From NCBI RefSeq assembly GCF_003369915.1, contig NC_046674.1:15066001-15130000 (forward strand): a stretch of 64,000 nt of DNA, written 5' to 3'. Source of the stretch: Drosophila miranda (Eukaryota > Arthropoda > Insecta > Diptera > Drosophilidae). The translations under genes and the position numbers were made by a program. Shown here piece after piece: positions 39,951 through 51,700 of this stretch. Within the stretch, counting starts at the first letter, position 1, and every line of letters starts with the position of its first letter. Under the pieces are notes generated by a model, which saw only the letters and a program-made list of their open reading frames with translations, was not told the origin of the DNA and searched no databases.

Positions 39951-41276
39951 CTATGTTGACGGTGCTGATAGAGAAACGTTCTGTTCCTGAGAATTTTGAC
40001 CTGGCTCAAAAGGGTGATGAGGGTGGCCATAAGCGCTGGAGGGAGATTCCGTTATATTGGGATACATAAGATTTGTGGAACCATGACAGACTTACGCCTT
40101 CATGGTCATGAAGCGACCATTGCAATCCAGACCATCGATAGCTTTGACGTCGTCGATGGCCAGCTGAAAGTCCCAGATCCTCTTGAAGTTGTCGTGCATG
40201 TGCTGCTTACTGACAGATCGCGGTATCACGATAATGCCCGACTGCGTTTGATAGCGCAGCAGCACCTGGGCTGGGGTCCGTCCATACTTTTCCGCAACGC
40301 TCACGATGATCGGGTTCTGCAGCAACGGGTAGCTGCCAGGCTTCTCGTACGGGGTGTGTCCCGATCCCAGGGAACTGTAGGCAGTCACACCAATGGCATT
40401 ATCGTAGCAGAGCGTTATCAATGATTTCTGGCGGAGGTACGGATGACACTCGATCTGGAGCATCACGGGCTTCAGCTTGGCCAGGCACAGCAGACGATTG
40501 ATCTGCTTCTCGTTGAAGTTGGATACTCCGATGGCATTGACGAGGCCGCTGTCCACAAGGTCCTCCATGGCCTTCCAAGTGTCTAGGTAGTCGATGTCTT
40601 CGAAGACTGCCTTGCCGGTGTCGGGACACGTGGGATAGAGATTGTCACCCGACTTGTAGGCCATGGGCCAGTGCATGAGGTAAAGATCCAGATAGTCGAG
40701 GCCCAGATTACGCAGGCTCGTCTCGCAGGCCGCCCGCACCAACTCCGGCTTGTGGAATGTGTTCCATAACTTGCTAGTGATGAAGAGCTCGTCTCTGCGG
40801 AATGGTTTTGCAAACCGTATGGTTTAGCAGTGGGAATGAACAGAACTTGAAGCACGCCTCTCACCGCGTCACGAGGCCTTCCTGAATCTTCTCTCTAATA
40901 GCAACTCCAACATGTAGCTCATTCCCGTAGATGTGGGCGCAGTCAAAGTGGCGGTAGCCTATGTCAATGGCATCCTTTACGGCCTGTGTAACGACTTCTG
41001 GCGGGCTCTGAAAGGAGAACACAACGCGGGTGGAACTTGAATGCTTAAATGTAGCAGCAGCTTTGAAAGCTCTACGAGTGCTTTCATTTTGGCAGTGGCA
41101 TTGACCATAAAACCAACTTGCAAACAAAAACACATTTGCTTGCATTCTTGTATGAGGATTTTAAAATGGCTGATGAATAATCAATAGAACCATTCGCAAA
41201 TACTCACGCGCCAGGTGCCCAGGCCGACCATGGGCATATTTCTGCCGCTGCTCAAAAGAAAACTTGGCGTCGACAT
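39951..41276 (-). CDS. CG6083: Aldo-keto reductase, tandem paralogue
   Basis: A second AKR1-family reductase lies head to tail with the CG6084-like gene. Exons are 41276-41208, 41007-40865, 40794-40096 and 40035-39951, joining to 331 aa. The tetrad is Asp45, Tyr50, Lys79 and His112. Other marks are [40 protein letters not shown] and IPRSV. The second exon has the same length (143 bp) and phase as in its neighbour, showing tandem duplication. The third exon could run on to a stop at 40092, but a strong donor (GC|GTAAGTC) and a downstream exon restoring the family ending [11 protein letters not shown] show it is spliced. Beyond that ending is an unusual 15-residue polar tail. It is presumably cytosolic; the substrate is unknown. 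Confidence 0.94.
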
Positions 41277-41730
41277 TGCCGGTCACTGTGAATCTCTCCT
41301 TTCGTGTCGGATATGGATATTATAGCGTTTTGCCGATGATGAAAAGGATTTTGAGTTTTAATTTATCATTTATCGAAAGAATCAAACATACAGGCTTGTA
41401 AATTTGGCAACAAATGAAATCTGTTCTGACAACTTTTACGGGTATATGTATATACATATATGTATTTAGTTTAAATTTAGAATTTTGTTGGCAACTAAAA
41501 GAGACTTACAGCCTATGGTCATGGTTTTAGTGGTCTCGGGAAGGGCGACGTGACGGAGCTTCCAAGTGAGATAAATTATATGAATTTCACCACTTTTTTA
41601 AATTAATTTTGAATTTTCAACATAGCCGCTACGTGTGTTCCCTCTCTTTTTTTTAAATAGATAGTCTTCGGAAAATTCCCTAACGCGTTTATACGATTTA
41701 TCTTCCAACCGTTACGATCAATCACAAATT
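41277..41730. other. Promoter-proximal spacer upstream of the CG6083-like gene
   Basis: It contains a TATA-like CTATAATATC on the minus strand (about 41328-41336) some 55 bp before the ATG, so it is a plausible but unproven core promoter. The rest is AT-rich with no ORF. The long inverted repeat begins at its far end. Confidence 0.4.
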
Positions 41731-43192
41731 CTACACTATATAGATGAGCCAGTTCATAAACCGAACATGTCGCAAACTTGTGTACAAACTTTCTGGATTG
41801 TATCCCAGTATCATCGGCTCTGGCTCTCTAAGAGACCCAAGGCTTTAGCCTTCACTTTTCCTTATCCTGCGCCGCTCTGGTGATTTTCCCACTTTAAATA
41901 AGATGGCGCGTGAGCCCTCTTTTTGAACCGGGCCGCCGCAGGGCCCTTACCCAGTTGGGTGTTGTCGGATCAATACTACATCCATGATCGCGTGCATCGC
42001 GCCAGCAGCTGGTACATTATTCATTTATCTGCAGTTTTGTACGACGTACGACGTACATGCTTCGCAGGTGCCTACATTACCGACATCGTCTTCCCTCCTG
42101 CACCATGCTTTACCTTATCGGCTTTGACCGGGTAAGCTTTCTTTGTTTCTCCCCCTAATCACCTTTTCCATTGATTATTTTTTCTTGGTTCTTCTTATAT
42201 TTTTGTATTTCCTTCAGCTCTATTGGCCGAGACCCTCTCTGGCCACAAACTGCTATGCCGCGATCCCCTCCCTTTACACTGCCAGGTAAAGTAGTATTAT
42301 TAATCATTTACTTTATTTGGCTCTTCCCTTCATTTTAGCAGGTTTCCCCCTCCGGTGGCCAGTAATACCTCTTGCGAGCCCGTGGATACCGATATGCCCA
42401 TCATGACCGGCCGACATCGCGAACTCCCCGCCGGCTCCTGCGCAAGGGACAACGATGCCGTGCGCCCCTCGGCACATGATTCCTGTCGCGGGAGGCTGTG
42501 GCCTTTGCGTCTTGCTACTGCCATGGCCCATTCTGATTTTTACGCCTTTACAGACCGCTCACCACCGGTACCTCCTCCGCGCGTGATTCCGCCGTAGCTC
42601 CTCGTCCTCTCGGGAGTTCCAAGGGATGTGCTCCTGGCTGGACTGTGGCAGTCATTGGCTGTCCTGCTGCGGCCATAGCCGTAATACAGTTTGTGGCCAG
42701 AGAGGGTCTCGGCCAATAGAGCTGGAGGAAATACAAAAATATAAGAAGAACCAAGAAAAAATAATCAATGGAAAAGGTGATTAGGGGGAGAAACAAAGAA
42801 AGCTTACCCGGTCAAAGCCGATAAGGTAAAGCATGGTGCAGGAGGGAAGACGATGTCGGTAATGTAGGCACCTGCGAAGCATGTACGTCGTACGTCGTAC
42901 AAAACTGCAGATAAATGAATAATGTACCAGCTGCTGGCGCGATGCACGCGATCATGGATGTAGTATTGATCCGACAACACCCAACTGGGTAAGGGCCCTG
43001 CGGCGGCCCGGTTCAAAAAGAGGGCTCACGCGCCATCTGATTTAAAGTGGGAAAATCACCAAAGCGGCGCAGGATACGAGAAAGTGAAGGCTAAGCCTTG
43101 GGCCGCTTAGGGAGCCAGAGCCGATGACCCTGGGATACAATCCCGTTTGCGACATGTTCTGCGTATGAACTGGCACATCTACATTATACTGT
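41731..43192. repeat. Large inverted repeat (two ~500-bp arms, 434-bp spacer)
   Basis: The left arm, about 41731-42252, reappears as reverse complement at 42687-43192. The inner 350 bp or so of each arm (41901-42252 against 42687-43037) is nearly identical: the same 70-codon frame and the same intron-like segment (GGGTAAGC ... TTCAG against TCCAG). The outer 150 bp is more diverged and has small indels. The spacer holds further GT...AG-bounded, GC-rich open segments. A transcript through it would fold into a very long hairpin. It could be a foldback-type or inverted retroelement insertion, or a hairpin-RNA locus. I recognise no known element in it. Confidence 0.9.
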
Positions 43193-43584
43193 ATGATTAG
43201 TGGTTTACCTCGCGCTGTTTAAATAAAGCGGGCTTCAGTGGTCGTTTTTTTATCGGTATATTTACGGTAGATCGGTATATAATGGTATATTTTGTCAATT
43301 TCATTAATCTATTAAATTTCATTTTCAACGGTATATAGAAATCCAATAAAAGCAAGTATTAAGAATACACCAGTTAAATAGAAATTTGATTCATCAATCG
43401 TATAAAATTATGATGGCATGGCTAAATGTTCTATATAGCTAGTAATATTCGACGGAATATCAAAAACGTGGAATATGTAAAATAGAACTTGAATTAATCA
43501 GTATCTTTACGGTATATTTTTAAAATGAGACGGTATTTTGGTATATTTCCGAGGGTCGGACGGTATATTTTAACGATAAATCCG
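43193..43584. other. Upstream region of PCID2 with a Motif 6 cluster
   Basis: AT-rich DNA with repeated [A/C]GGTATATTT-type sequences (around 43250-43290 and 43500-43570) and the phrase CCGAGGGTCGGACGGTATATTTT. These fit core-promoter Motif 6 (KTYRGTATWTTT) and lie just before a perfect Motif 1. No ORF. Confidence 0.65.
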
Positions 43585-43595
43585 CGGTCACACTG
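43585..43595 (+). promoter_or_regulatory. Motif 1 element of the PCID2 promoter
   Basis: CGGTCACACTG is a perfect match to fly Motif 1 (YGGTCACACTR, bound by M1BP), 46 bp before the PCID2 ATG. Motif 6 copies are immediately upstream. There is no TATA box, so this is a housekeeping-type promoter with a very short leader. Confidence 0.75.
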
Positions 43596-43640
43596 CAGTG
43601 ATCCTCTTGCCGGCGAAAAATAAAAACAAAATAAAAAAAT

Positions 43641-44831
43641 ATGTTTGGGTCGCTTGCAAATTACCTTAGCAACGTTGAGCGCTGTGCCGAAGCCTGCAGT
43701 GGTCAAGCTCTGAGCGACTTTCTTTCACTGCGCGACATTCACGTACATAACGACAAGCTGCATGTTGCCCAGCCGGAGAAGATGGTAGAGCGCTACTTGG
43801 CTGCGCCACTGGACGAGGTGGTAGGCGCCCATCTGAAGGTGATCTATTATCTGGCGCAGAACCCGACCAACTACATGGAGGCCTACACTCAACAGGCGGC
43901 CTGTTGCTCGGCGGTGGTGAAGCTGCTGCAGATGATGAAGGACGAGAACTGGTGCCTCCCGGTAATGTACCGCGTGTGCCTGGACCTGCGCTACCTTGCC
44001 CAGGCCTGCGAGAAGCATGGGCGCAGTTTCACACCCGGCCAAATACTGGAGAAGGCAGCAGACTGCATGATGGCCTGCTTCCGAGTGTGTGCCGCCGACG
44101 GACGCGCCTCCGAGGAGGAGACCAAACGCCTGGGGATGATGAACCTGGTGAACCAGCTATTCAAGATATATTTCCGCATCAATAAGATCCATCTGTGTAA
44201 GCCCCTCATCCGAGCCATCGACAACTGTGCCTTCAAGGACACCTTTCCACTGCCCGAGCAGATAACCTACAAATACTTCGTCGGGCGCCGAGCCATGTTC
44301 GACTCCAACTACCGCGTGGCCGTCGAGGACTTGTCGTATGCCTTCACCCACTGCCCGGACCGCTTCGGCAGCAACAAGCGTTTGATACTAATCTACTTGG
44401 TACCTGTGAAAATGCTGCTTGGCTACCTGCCCAGCAAGGCGCTACTCCAGCGCCACGATCTGCTGCTCTTCCACGACCTGGCCCAGACCCTGAAAGCCGG
44501 AAATGTCAACAAGTTCGATGAGATTGTACGCGATAACGAGAAGGTGCTGATCCGAAGCGGCATCTATTTGCTGGTCGAGAAGCTCAAGTTCATCGTCTAT
44601 CGAAATCTATTCAAGAAAGTGTTTGCCATCCGCCAGACTCACCAGCTGGACTTGGGCGACTTTATGACGGCGCTGCAGTTCGTTGGCGTTACGGACGTGT
44701 CCCTCGACGAGACGCACTGTATCATTGCCAATCTCATCTACGAGGGTAAGATCAAGGGCTACATCTCATATGCCCACAACAAGCTGGTTGTATCCAAGCA
44801 GAACCCCTTTCCTCCATTGATATCAGTGTAA
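43641..44831 (+). CDS. PCID2: PCI-domain protein 2 (PCID2)
   Basis: A single-exon 396-residue protein, the usual family length. The whole chain fits PCID2/Thp1: a helical TPR-like N-terminal part, then a C-terminal PCI domain. The PCI part includes the NLIYEGKIKGYISYAHNKLVVSKQNPFP ending typical of this family's winged helix (shown here in fragments: NLIYEGKIKGYI near 367-378 and KQNPFP near 387-392). PCID2/Thp1 proteins work in nuclear mRNA export with the TREX-2 module and with NXF1-bound transcripts. ATG 43641 is the first in frame and lies 46 bp after a Motif 1 element. A poly(A) signal is at 45035-45040. Intronless structure and codon use rich in C/G third positions suit steady expression. 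Confidence 0.96.
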   Translation: MFGSLANYLSNVERCAEACSGQALSDFLSLRDIHVHNDKLHVAQPEKMVERYLAAPLDEVVGAHLKVIYYLAQNPTNYMEAYTQQAACCSAVVKLLQMMKDENWCLPVMYRVCLDLRYLAQACEKHGRSFTPGQILEKAADCMMACFRVCAADGRASEEETKRLGMMNLVNQLFKIYFRINKIHLCKPLIRAIDNCAFKDTFPLPEQITYKYFVGRRAMFDSNYRVAVEDLSYAFTHCPDRFGSNKRLILIYLVPVKMLLGYLPSKALLQRHDLLLFHDLAQTLKAGNVNKFDEIVRDNEKVLIRSGIYLLVEKLKFIVYRNLFKKVFAIRQTHQLDLGDFMTALQFVGVTDVSLDETHCIIANLIYEGKIKGYISYAHNKLVVSKQNPFPPLISV

Positions 44832-45034
44832 TGCATTTGATGGAATTTCAACATTATTAAGTTAATATGGATATCCATATGAATGGATCGACTCTAACTA
44901 GTAATTATTCTTAAGCGATTGTTTGATTGAGCGGAAAGAAGCTTTTTATAATATAGAAAACACCAGCTGCTCAAACTTGAATTTCGACTCTTTCCACTTG
45001 AGTACGATAAATTTTAATTAAGGGAGTTAAATTC

Positions 45035-45040
45035 AATAAA
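45035..45040 (+). terminator. Poly(A) signal of PCID2
   Basis: AATAAA lies about 205 bp after the PCID2 stop codon, in AT-rich sequence. Confidence 0.6.
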
Positions 45041-46271
45041 CGGCATCGGGTCACGGCTCAAACTCAGATTTCAAAGAATTCGATACGCGGGAACAAACAT
45101 CAATAGTGTCCGTACTTCACTTCAATTGAAGGCTGGGACAGAAATAAAAAGCTTATTGGAAAGGCATGGCTCTCCTGGTGTGGAATTGGTATCGAACTAG
45201 TGGCAACGCAACAGCAGAAAAACTATTAATGTGAGCTGACAAGCAAAAACAAGTATTCATAGTATAGTGTATTGAAGTTAAGTGTAATGCCAACGATAGT
45301 ATAGTGTATACCTGCAGCTCTTTGCATATCTTTGAAATCGGTATATTTCTGAGGGTCAGACCGTATACGTTAGCGGAAATACTAATTTTTTTGCCGCCGC
45401 GTCTAGCTCACACACCTTGGAAATGTTTAGACATTTTCTAAGATTTTTCATTATTTCTTAAGACGAGTTATGGACTGAGAACTTAAAATTGGCCCGTCTC
45501 TTATGATAAAATTTTGATTTGAAAGCTGACGGTCCTAGCTAGCTATTAATATTCAACCGAATATAAAAAACGAGGAATATGGGAATATTTCAATACATAT
45601 AAATATACTGAAGAATATTTACGGTATATTTTGAAATTGGTGACGTATTTTCGGTATTTCTGAGGGTCAGAAGCTCATAATGCAACGAAAACATGAGTAA
45701 TTTTGAATGGGCTATAGAAAGGGGTATGGACAACCTTACACGCGTTAAAATTTCTGGGCCGTTCTGCCTGTTGTCCATACCCTCTTTTTTCTCCCTTTAT
45801 GTAGCAAATGTGTAGAAATGTGTAGCAAACGTGTAGCGGTGGCTGGCTATAAAAAATAAAAAACTAAAAATAATAGATAAAGTAATACCTGGTAGGTGAA
45901 GTGTCACATTCGTATCACAGTAGTGTGTGTCTGGTTGTTTGAAAACTATTGACGTGCTAACCGGAACACTCACATAGCCGGCGGCGAGTTGTCATTGATA
46001 TCGTAAAATCAATATTACTAATTTTGCTTTGCCTTCCACATGACATAACAAATTTACGTGCTTCCAGCACCCGGAAACGACAGAAAATTCTAAAAACGTA
46101 GCTAAAAAGTACGGTTCGTTGCCCATTGCAGAAAAACGCCGAGCAGAACTGTAGGGTCAGCACGGCGACGAAGCAGCACAAGAGGCAACACAACGCAAAA
46201 TCGCACCGTCGTACCTGGCACTGCGTGTAGAAGAGAACACCATAGTAAACACAAGAGGCTAAACACTAGAC
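45041..46271. other. PCID2-Apt1 spacer with promoter-like repeats
   Basis: No coding exon seen. It holds two clusters of CGGTATATTT plus TCTGAGGGTCAGA (about 45336-45380 and 45606-45670), resembling the PCID2 upstream region. It also holds a perfect 13-bp inverted repeat, GGGTATGGACAAC at 45722-45734 and its complement at 45770-45782. The Apt1 start site should lie near its right end, but I cannot place it. Confidence 0.5.
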
Positions 46272-47207
<936 letters not shown>

Positions 47208-47635
47208 TTTCCAATGCACTTAGACCGTACGACCCCTGAACCCGCCCGTTGCATTCCACTTGCGTAGCAGCAACAAAATCCAGAAAAAGAAATTACACGA
47301 AGCAGCTGAACATAATTTAAAACTTAATGAACACCGACCGCAGTAAGAGAGTCCCACAGAGAACTATATAACATATTTAGAGTTCACACGGTTGTAGCGT
47401 AGCCCGGTTATGGAAATTAGCACCTAATTCAATTCGAAAGCAATCAATCAATCAATACACACTACAAGTACACGCGTAGCTATACTTAAAGAGAAACGAA
47501 ATGCCAAAATACATTGTGTCGAACAAGCAATTAGCGTGGCAGAACCAGAACCTGCAGCTGCCTGCGCCTCTGGATGGGCTGCTGAGCGTTGAGGAAATGA
47601 GAGAACAATTTCTTTGATATTCTTTGGCGGCTAAA

Positions 47636-48768
47636 TTATTTCGGTTTAATTATTTGGGACATATGCGTATTTGAATTGAAACTAATAAAGCTATATAATC
47701 CACCAAAAGGAACAAAGTTGACGTGAGCGCCGCATAATTGGTTTAAAAATTCATTGAATTCCTGAGGATCACTGTATCTCACGTTCCCGGGACTACCAGA
47801 CTCGACTACCAGCACCTGCGTGTCTTGGCAAAGGATGGCGATGGCCCCTTCCAGGCTACTCTTGCTGTGCTGGAAGTCGGGTTTCGGGCTCGATTTCAGA
47901 AACGTTGCCGAACCAACCCACTAAAAGTATTTGTTCATTGAAGCTAACACAAAACTTGTTATTTTACCATTTTTCATTTGATTCTTCGTTTCTTGTTTTG
48001 TTTTTTTTTTTTACACAGCAACAGACAAATCATCTGTAGAGTCGCGGCCAACTGGCTACAGTTTATAATTCGTACCGCTCACTTGTTAAACTCGTACTCG
48101 TACTCGTACCTATGGCAATAAGCAATCCGATTGTTAGCCTAAGAACCTGGCTGGGCAAAAACAAATATACTCAGAGTCCTATAAATGCATACGTATTTCA
48201 TTTGCTAACCCCGTAGACCGTCAGCACCACTCACCATCTTTCATCTATATATTTGCAGACACATTGGGAGGGCCAGAGCATGGCTAGAAAGGCGCAGTGC
48301 TGTCAGATATCGTAGTGGCACTCAGTGTCGGTTGAAGGTAGTTGGAGGTGCAGTTGCAGTTCCTTCCACAAATCAAAGCTCCTCCTCCTACTCCTCTCCC
48401 TAGTCAAGAAATCAGCTGTGCCCGCAATCCCTCCAAGCGCAGACGTCCCACACTGAAAGAGAACTGTATTTTAGTAAATATTTTGTACATACATGCATAC
48501 ACATACACATACACATACACATACAATGAACTTGGTACTATGAACGGCTGTCCTCACCTGGTGGCGTGACAAGAAACTTATTCGCTAAAGCGAATAGCCA
48601 ATAAAGTTATTTGACGCTCTCAACTTGAAGAAAACTCAATCGAAATCGGGGTTCCAGATGATAAATTGAATGCCTTACTTCGTCTCGGATGCAACCAATG
48701 ACATGGATTTCAAATCTTTCCAGTAAATCAAATAAATTCAAGTCGGCGCCCTCAAAGGTAACCGGCAT
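47636..48768 (-). CDS. Two-exon gene of unknown function (124 aa)
   Basis: Exon 1 is 48768-48679 (ATG, 30 codons, donor GAA|GTAAGG) and exon 2 is 47920-47636 (acceptor TTTTAG, 94 codons plus TAA); both are in phase 0. The protein begins with an acidic, Leu-rich segment (GADLNLFDLLERFE). It continues through a mixed alpha/beta-like sequence (SLEGAIAILCQDTQVLVVES, then PGNVRYSDPQEFNEFLNQL). It has no signal peptide or membrane span and three cysteines. Neither exon stands out as a long ATG-led ORF, so it is easily missed. Non-repetitive composition, good splice sites and unbroken frame argue that it is real. Its last ~50 coding bases overlap the Apt1 3' UTR and poly(A) site. I do not recognise the family. 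Confidence 0.75.
47684..47689 (+). terminator. Poly(A) signal of Apt1
   Basis: AATAAA lies 477 bp after the Apt1 stop codon and inside the last coding exon of the convergent minus-strand gene. Confidence 0.6.
48488..48524 (+). repeat. (ACATAC)n microsatellite
   Basis: About six hexanucleotide units in the intron/antisense region of the 124-aa gene. It explains the Tyr-Thr dipeptide frame seen here. Confidence 0.8.
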
Positions 48769-51700
48769 TATTCAAATTTAAACATCAGTATTAAAAAATG
48801 CTGCGTTTGCTCGTTTGCCAACACTGGCGAAATTGGGAGGCATCTACACGTTCAAGCACCATTAAGCTTTTATCGTCATATTCATCATCTTATTGGGAAA
48901 GCTGCTCTAATTTGGCTTTTTAGTCGATCTGGTAGCAGCGGAGCGGCTAATAAACGGTAGAACCATACCTTGGAACTACAAGTTGGTTGGTCTAAGAAAG
49001 CTCTACGTGTTGGTAAACATCCACAGCTATTCGTCTAATAGTACTTGCTATCTTTGTCTTGCAGTGTAGATTGTTTTTGAAGTCTGGTGTAAGACAATAT
49101 ATGGTTCAATCTTTTTAGAAAAGCAAGGTAAGGCTCTGTTCTAAGGAGAATGTATATTGGAAAGATAAAACGGTTCCTTGTTCCTACAGAATGAGTATAG
49201 TAGTATAGTAATTCATGAATTAATTATTAATTCATTATATGTTCGCAAAACTACTATACCTGCACTAGCGGCGAGATCAATTGATCAATTTGAAATAATC
49301 AGACGATTAAAACAGAGTTTGAAGTTTGAATAAATACTATGTATACATATGCAAAATATTTTCAATATATGTATGTCCCTATATTACGTATACGCGTATG
49401 CACTCGTACCTTTTGTGCGTTCTCTATCCGTTCAGATCCGCCTGGCTGTGAGTGCGCGACAAGCCCCCCAGTCTATGCGTTGGAGCTACTCCAGTCCCTG
49501 ATCTTCCCCCAGAAGCACACCAACGAATCACTTGAATGTGTACATATGTATGTATACAAAATGCCAAACCGCTGCGAAGTGAGTCTGTCGCTGGTACTTT
49601 TAATTTGAACTGCCAGTAGTCCCCAATCCGCCGCCCAGTGTGGTCGCGTTTCCGTCTACCCATCGAAGTCGCGTCGCTTATCCTCCGGCTGCCCTGCCTC
49701 AAGCTCAAGCTAACTCGTCGCAGAGAAAGAAACAAAGGCGCAGAAATAAATTGAATGTAAGAAGTGAACCTGAGAAAAAAATCAATTTTATCAAAGCAAT
49801 ATACAATGCCCCACAACCAAATCAATTTGCGTATTTTTACGGGGAAAGTTTTGCAGGTTTTTTGTTGTGTTTTTGTTTTGTTTTGGAGGAGGTTAAGATG
49901 GAGTTTGCCTGGGAATTTATCATGGCATTGCAGAGGAGTAGGCATTGCAACAAGAAGTAATTGCTGCAACTTCGTCATTCTCTTATCTAAATATACATTG
50001 AAGACTAAACTTATATATATATGTATACATATATTGCCATATCTCGTCATGAATTCGGGGAACATACATGTGTACTTACCGATTACCGCAAAAGGAAATT
50101 CCAAATAATTGATAGGATCCAAGAATCTGCATTCGCTCGAAAGTTAAACAACATCATAGTAATATTATTATTATTCAAAAGTCGAGCCGAATCAGATATG
50201 TACTTAGGTCGTGTGGGAAATTAAAGCCGATCTCGGCTCGTAATTGATCGACATTTTCTGTCAAAGCTTCAGATTGAACGTCGCATCAACGAGATAGTAC
50301 GAGTATCATTTTATGACGTCTGGTTAATTGAAAATTACCTGCAATTAAATGCAAAGTGAATTCATTCCTCTTTGTCGACATGGCTGCATTACAATTTTAA
50401 ACGGCGCCCTTTATCTTTATGGGAGTAATTATTACACACGTGTACACAAAAGTGCTTCTCCGTGAGGAAGTTCGCCCATTGATTTTTCGTCACTGACCCA
50501 TGACGCTCTAAAGACACTCAAACGAACCTCTGGGGGTGGGAGGTGTTGCACATGCAGACCCAGATCTGGTCATTGTGCCCCTTGTCTCACATTTGCCTTA
50601 TTGGACGGATGGTACCGGACGCGCTTACTGTCGGGAGGGATTGGAATGCGTATCTCGTAATTATCGGCGCTGAAGTGCAATGCATGTGCATCTGAATACA
50701 AGTCATGTACATACATATGTACACGTGTAACCATATTAGTCTGAGAAACAGAATATTTTTAATTAAACCGGTTCATTCAGTCAGCTATGCCCAAACCCGA
50801 TCGATTAGTTCAAATTCAAATTTTTTTGACGGGAAGATGGAAGATATATGTATGTAAATATGTATGTATGGATATGTAAGGATATACATATATACATATT
50901 TTATGTTTTTAATGATATCAAAAACGGCTGACTGAAATTCCATATAGTTGGAATACGAGAAATGCAAATCGTTTTCTTTAGAATTATTAAATATCGGCTG
51001 CCAATCAGTCCCCCTCCGAATTTGAATGTTTTATTATAATATGTATTTCAAAACAAAACCTTGAAAAGTCTTGACATTTATGCAAATTATCCATCTTAAT
51101 TAGAATTCAACATTTTACCAGTCCATTCCTCTTTGTGATCCGACTCCAGACTATTTTCTGTACCGCCGACTAAGGCTTTTTAATGATTCCATGAAATGGG
51201 GGATTTTGAAACCACTCAGAATGCTACGATGATTTATTATCTGACAAAAATCTGCCATAATTCACCAGTTCATATTGTTTTTGTGTATTCTCTTCCTCGT
51301 GAGACACTCGTAGTATTGTGGAGTCGAGAATTAGCTACTTTTTCTGTATGCTAAACAAGTTGTCGGGGGTCAAGACACTCGCCAAATCGATGATTGGCTG
51401 ACTTGACCTGACGTCACAGACTGGCCGACACAGAATTGAGAAACGCAGGCCCAGACCCGACCAAAAATTAGCATTAGCCGCTGAGCTGCGCTGAGCATGA
51501 TTAGGAAGGGGAGTGTATACATATATAAACATTCAATTATCCATTCTATCAAGAAGCCAAATCAATCCTCACACCGTGTATTTCCTCGTTGAGAGTCGCT
51601 CTGTGGTTACACATTGCGTTTGCTGCTTAGTCTCCCGTGGTGGGGAGGGAAGGAATTCAGGCCCCAGGTCCCAATGTAATTCGGTGTTGAGAGGCTTCGT

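Noticed and set aside
40092-40095. Stop codon at 40092 as the end of the second reductase
   Set aside because: A strong donor just before it and a downstream exon restoring the conserved C-terminus show the gene continues to 39951.
41923-42135. 70-codon frame repeated at 42804-43016 as a duplicated gene pair
   Set aside because: It opens at TTG with no ATG and lies wholly inside the inverted-repeat arms; the duplication is explained by the arms.
49424-50122. 232-codon minus-strand frame
   Set aside because: AT-driven, Ile/Phe/Lys-rich sequence with no domain, promoter or splice support.
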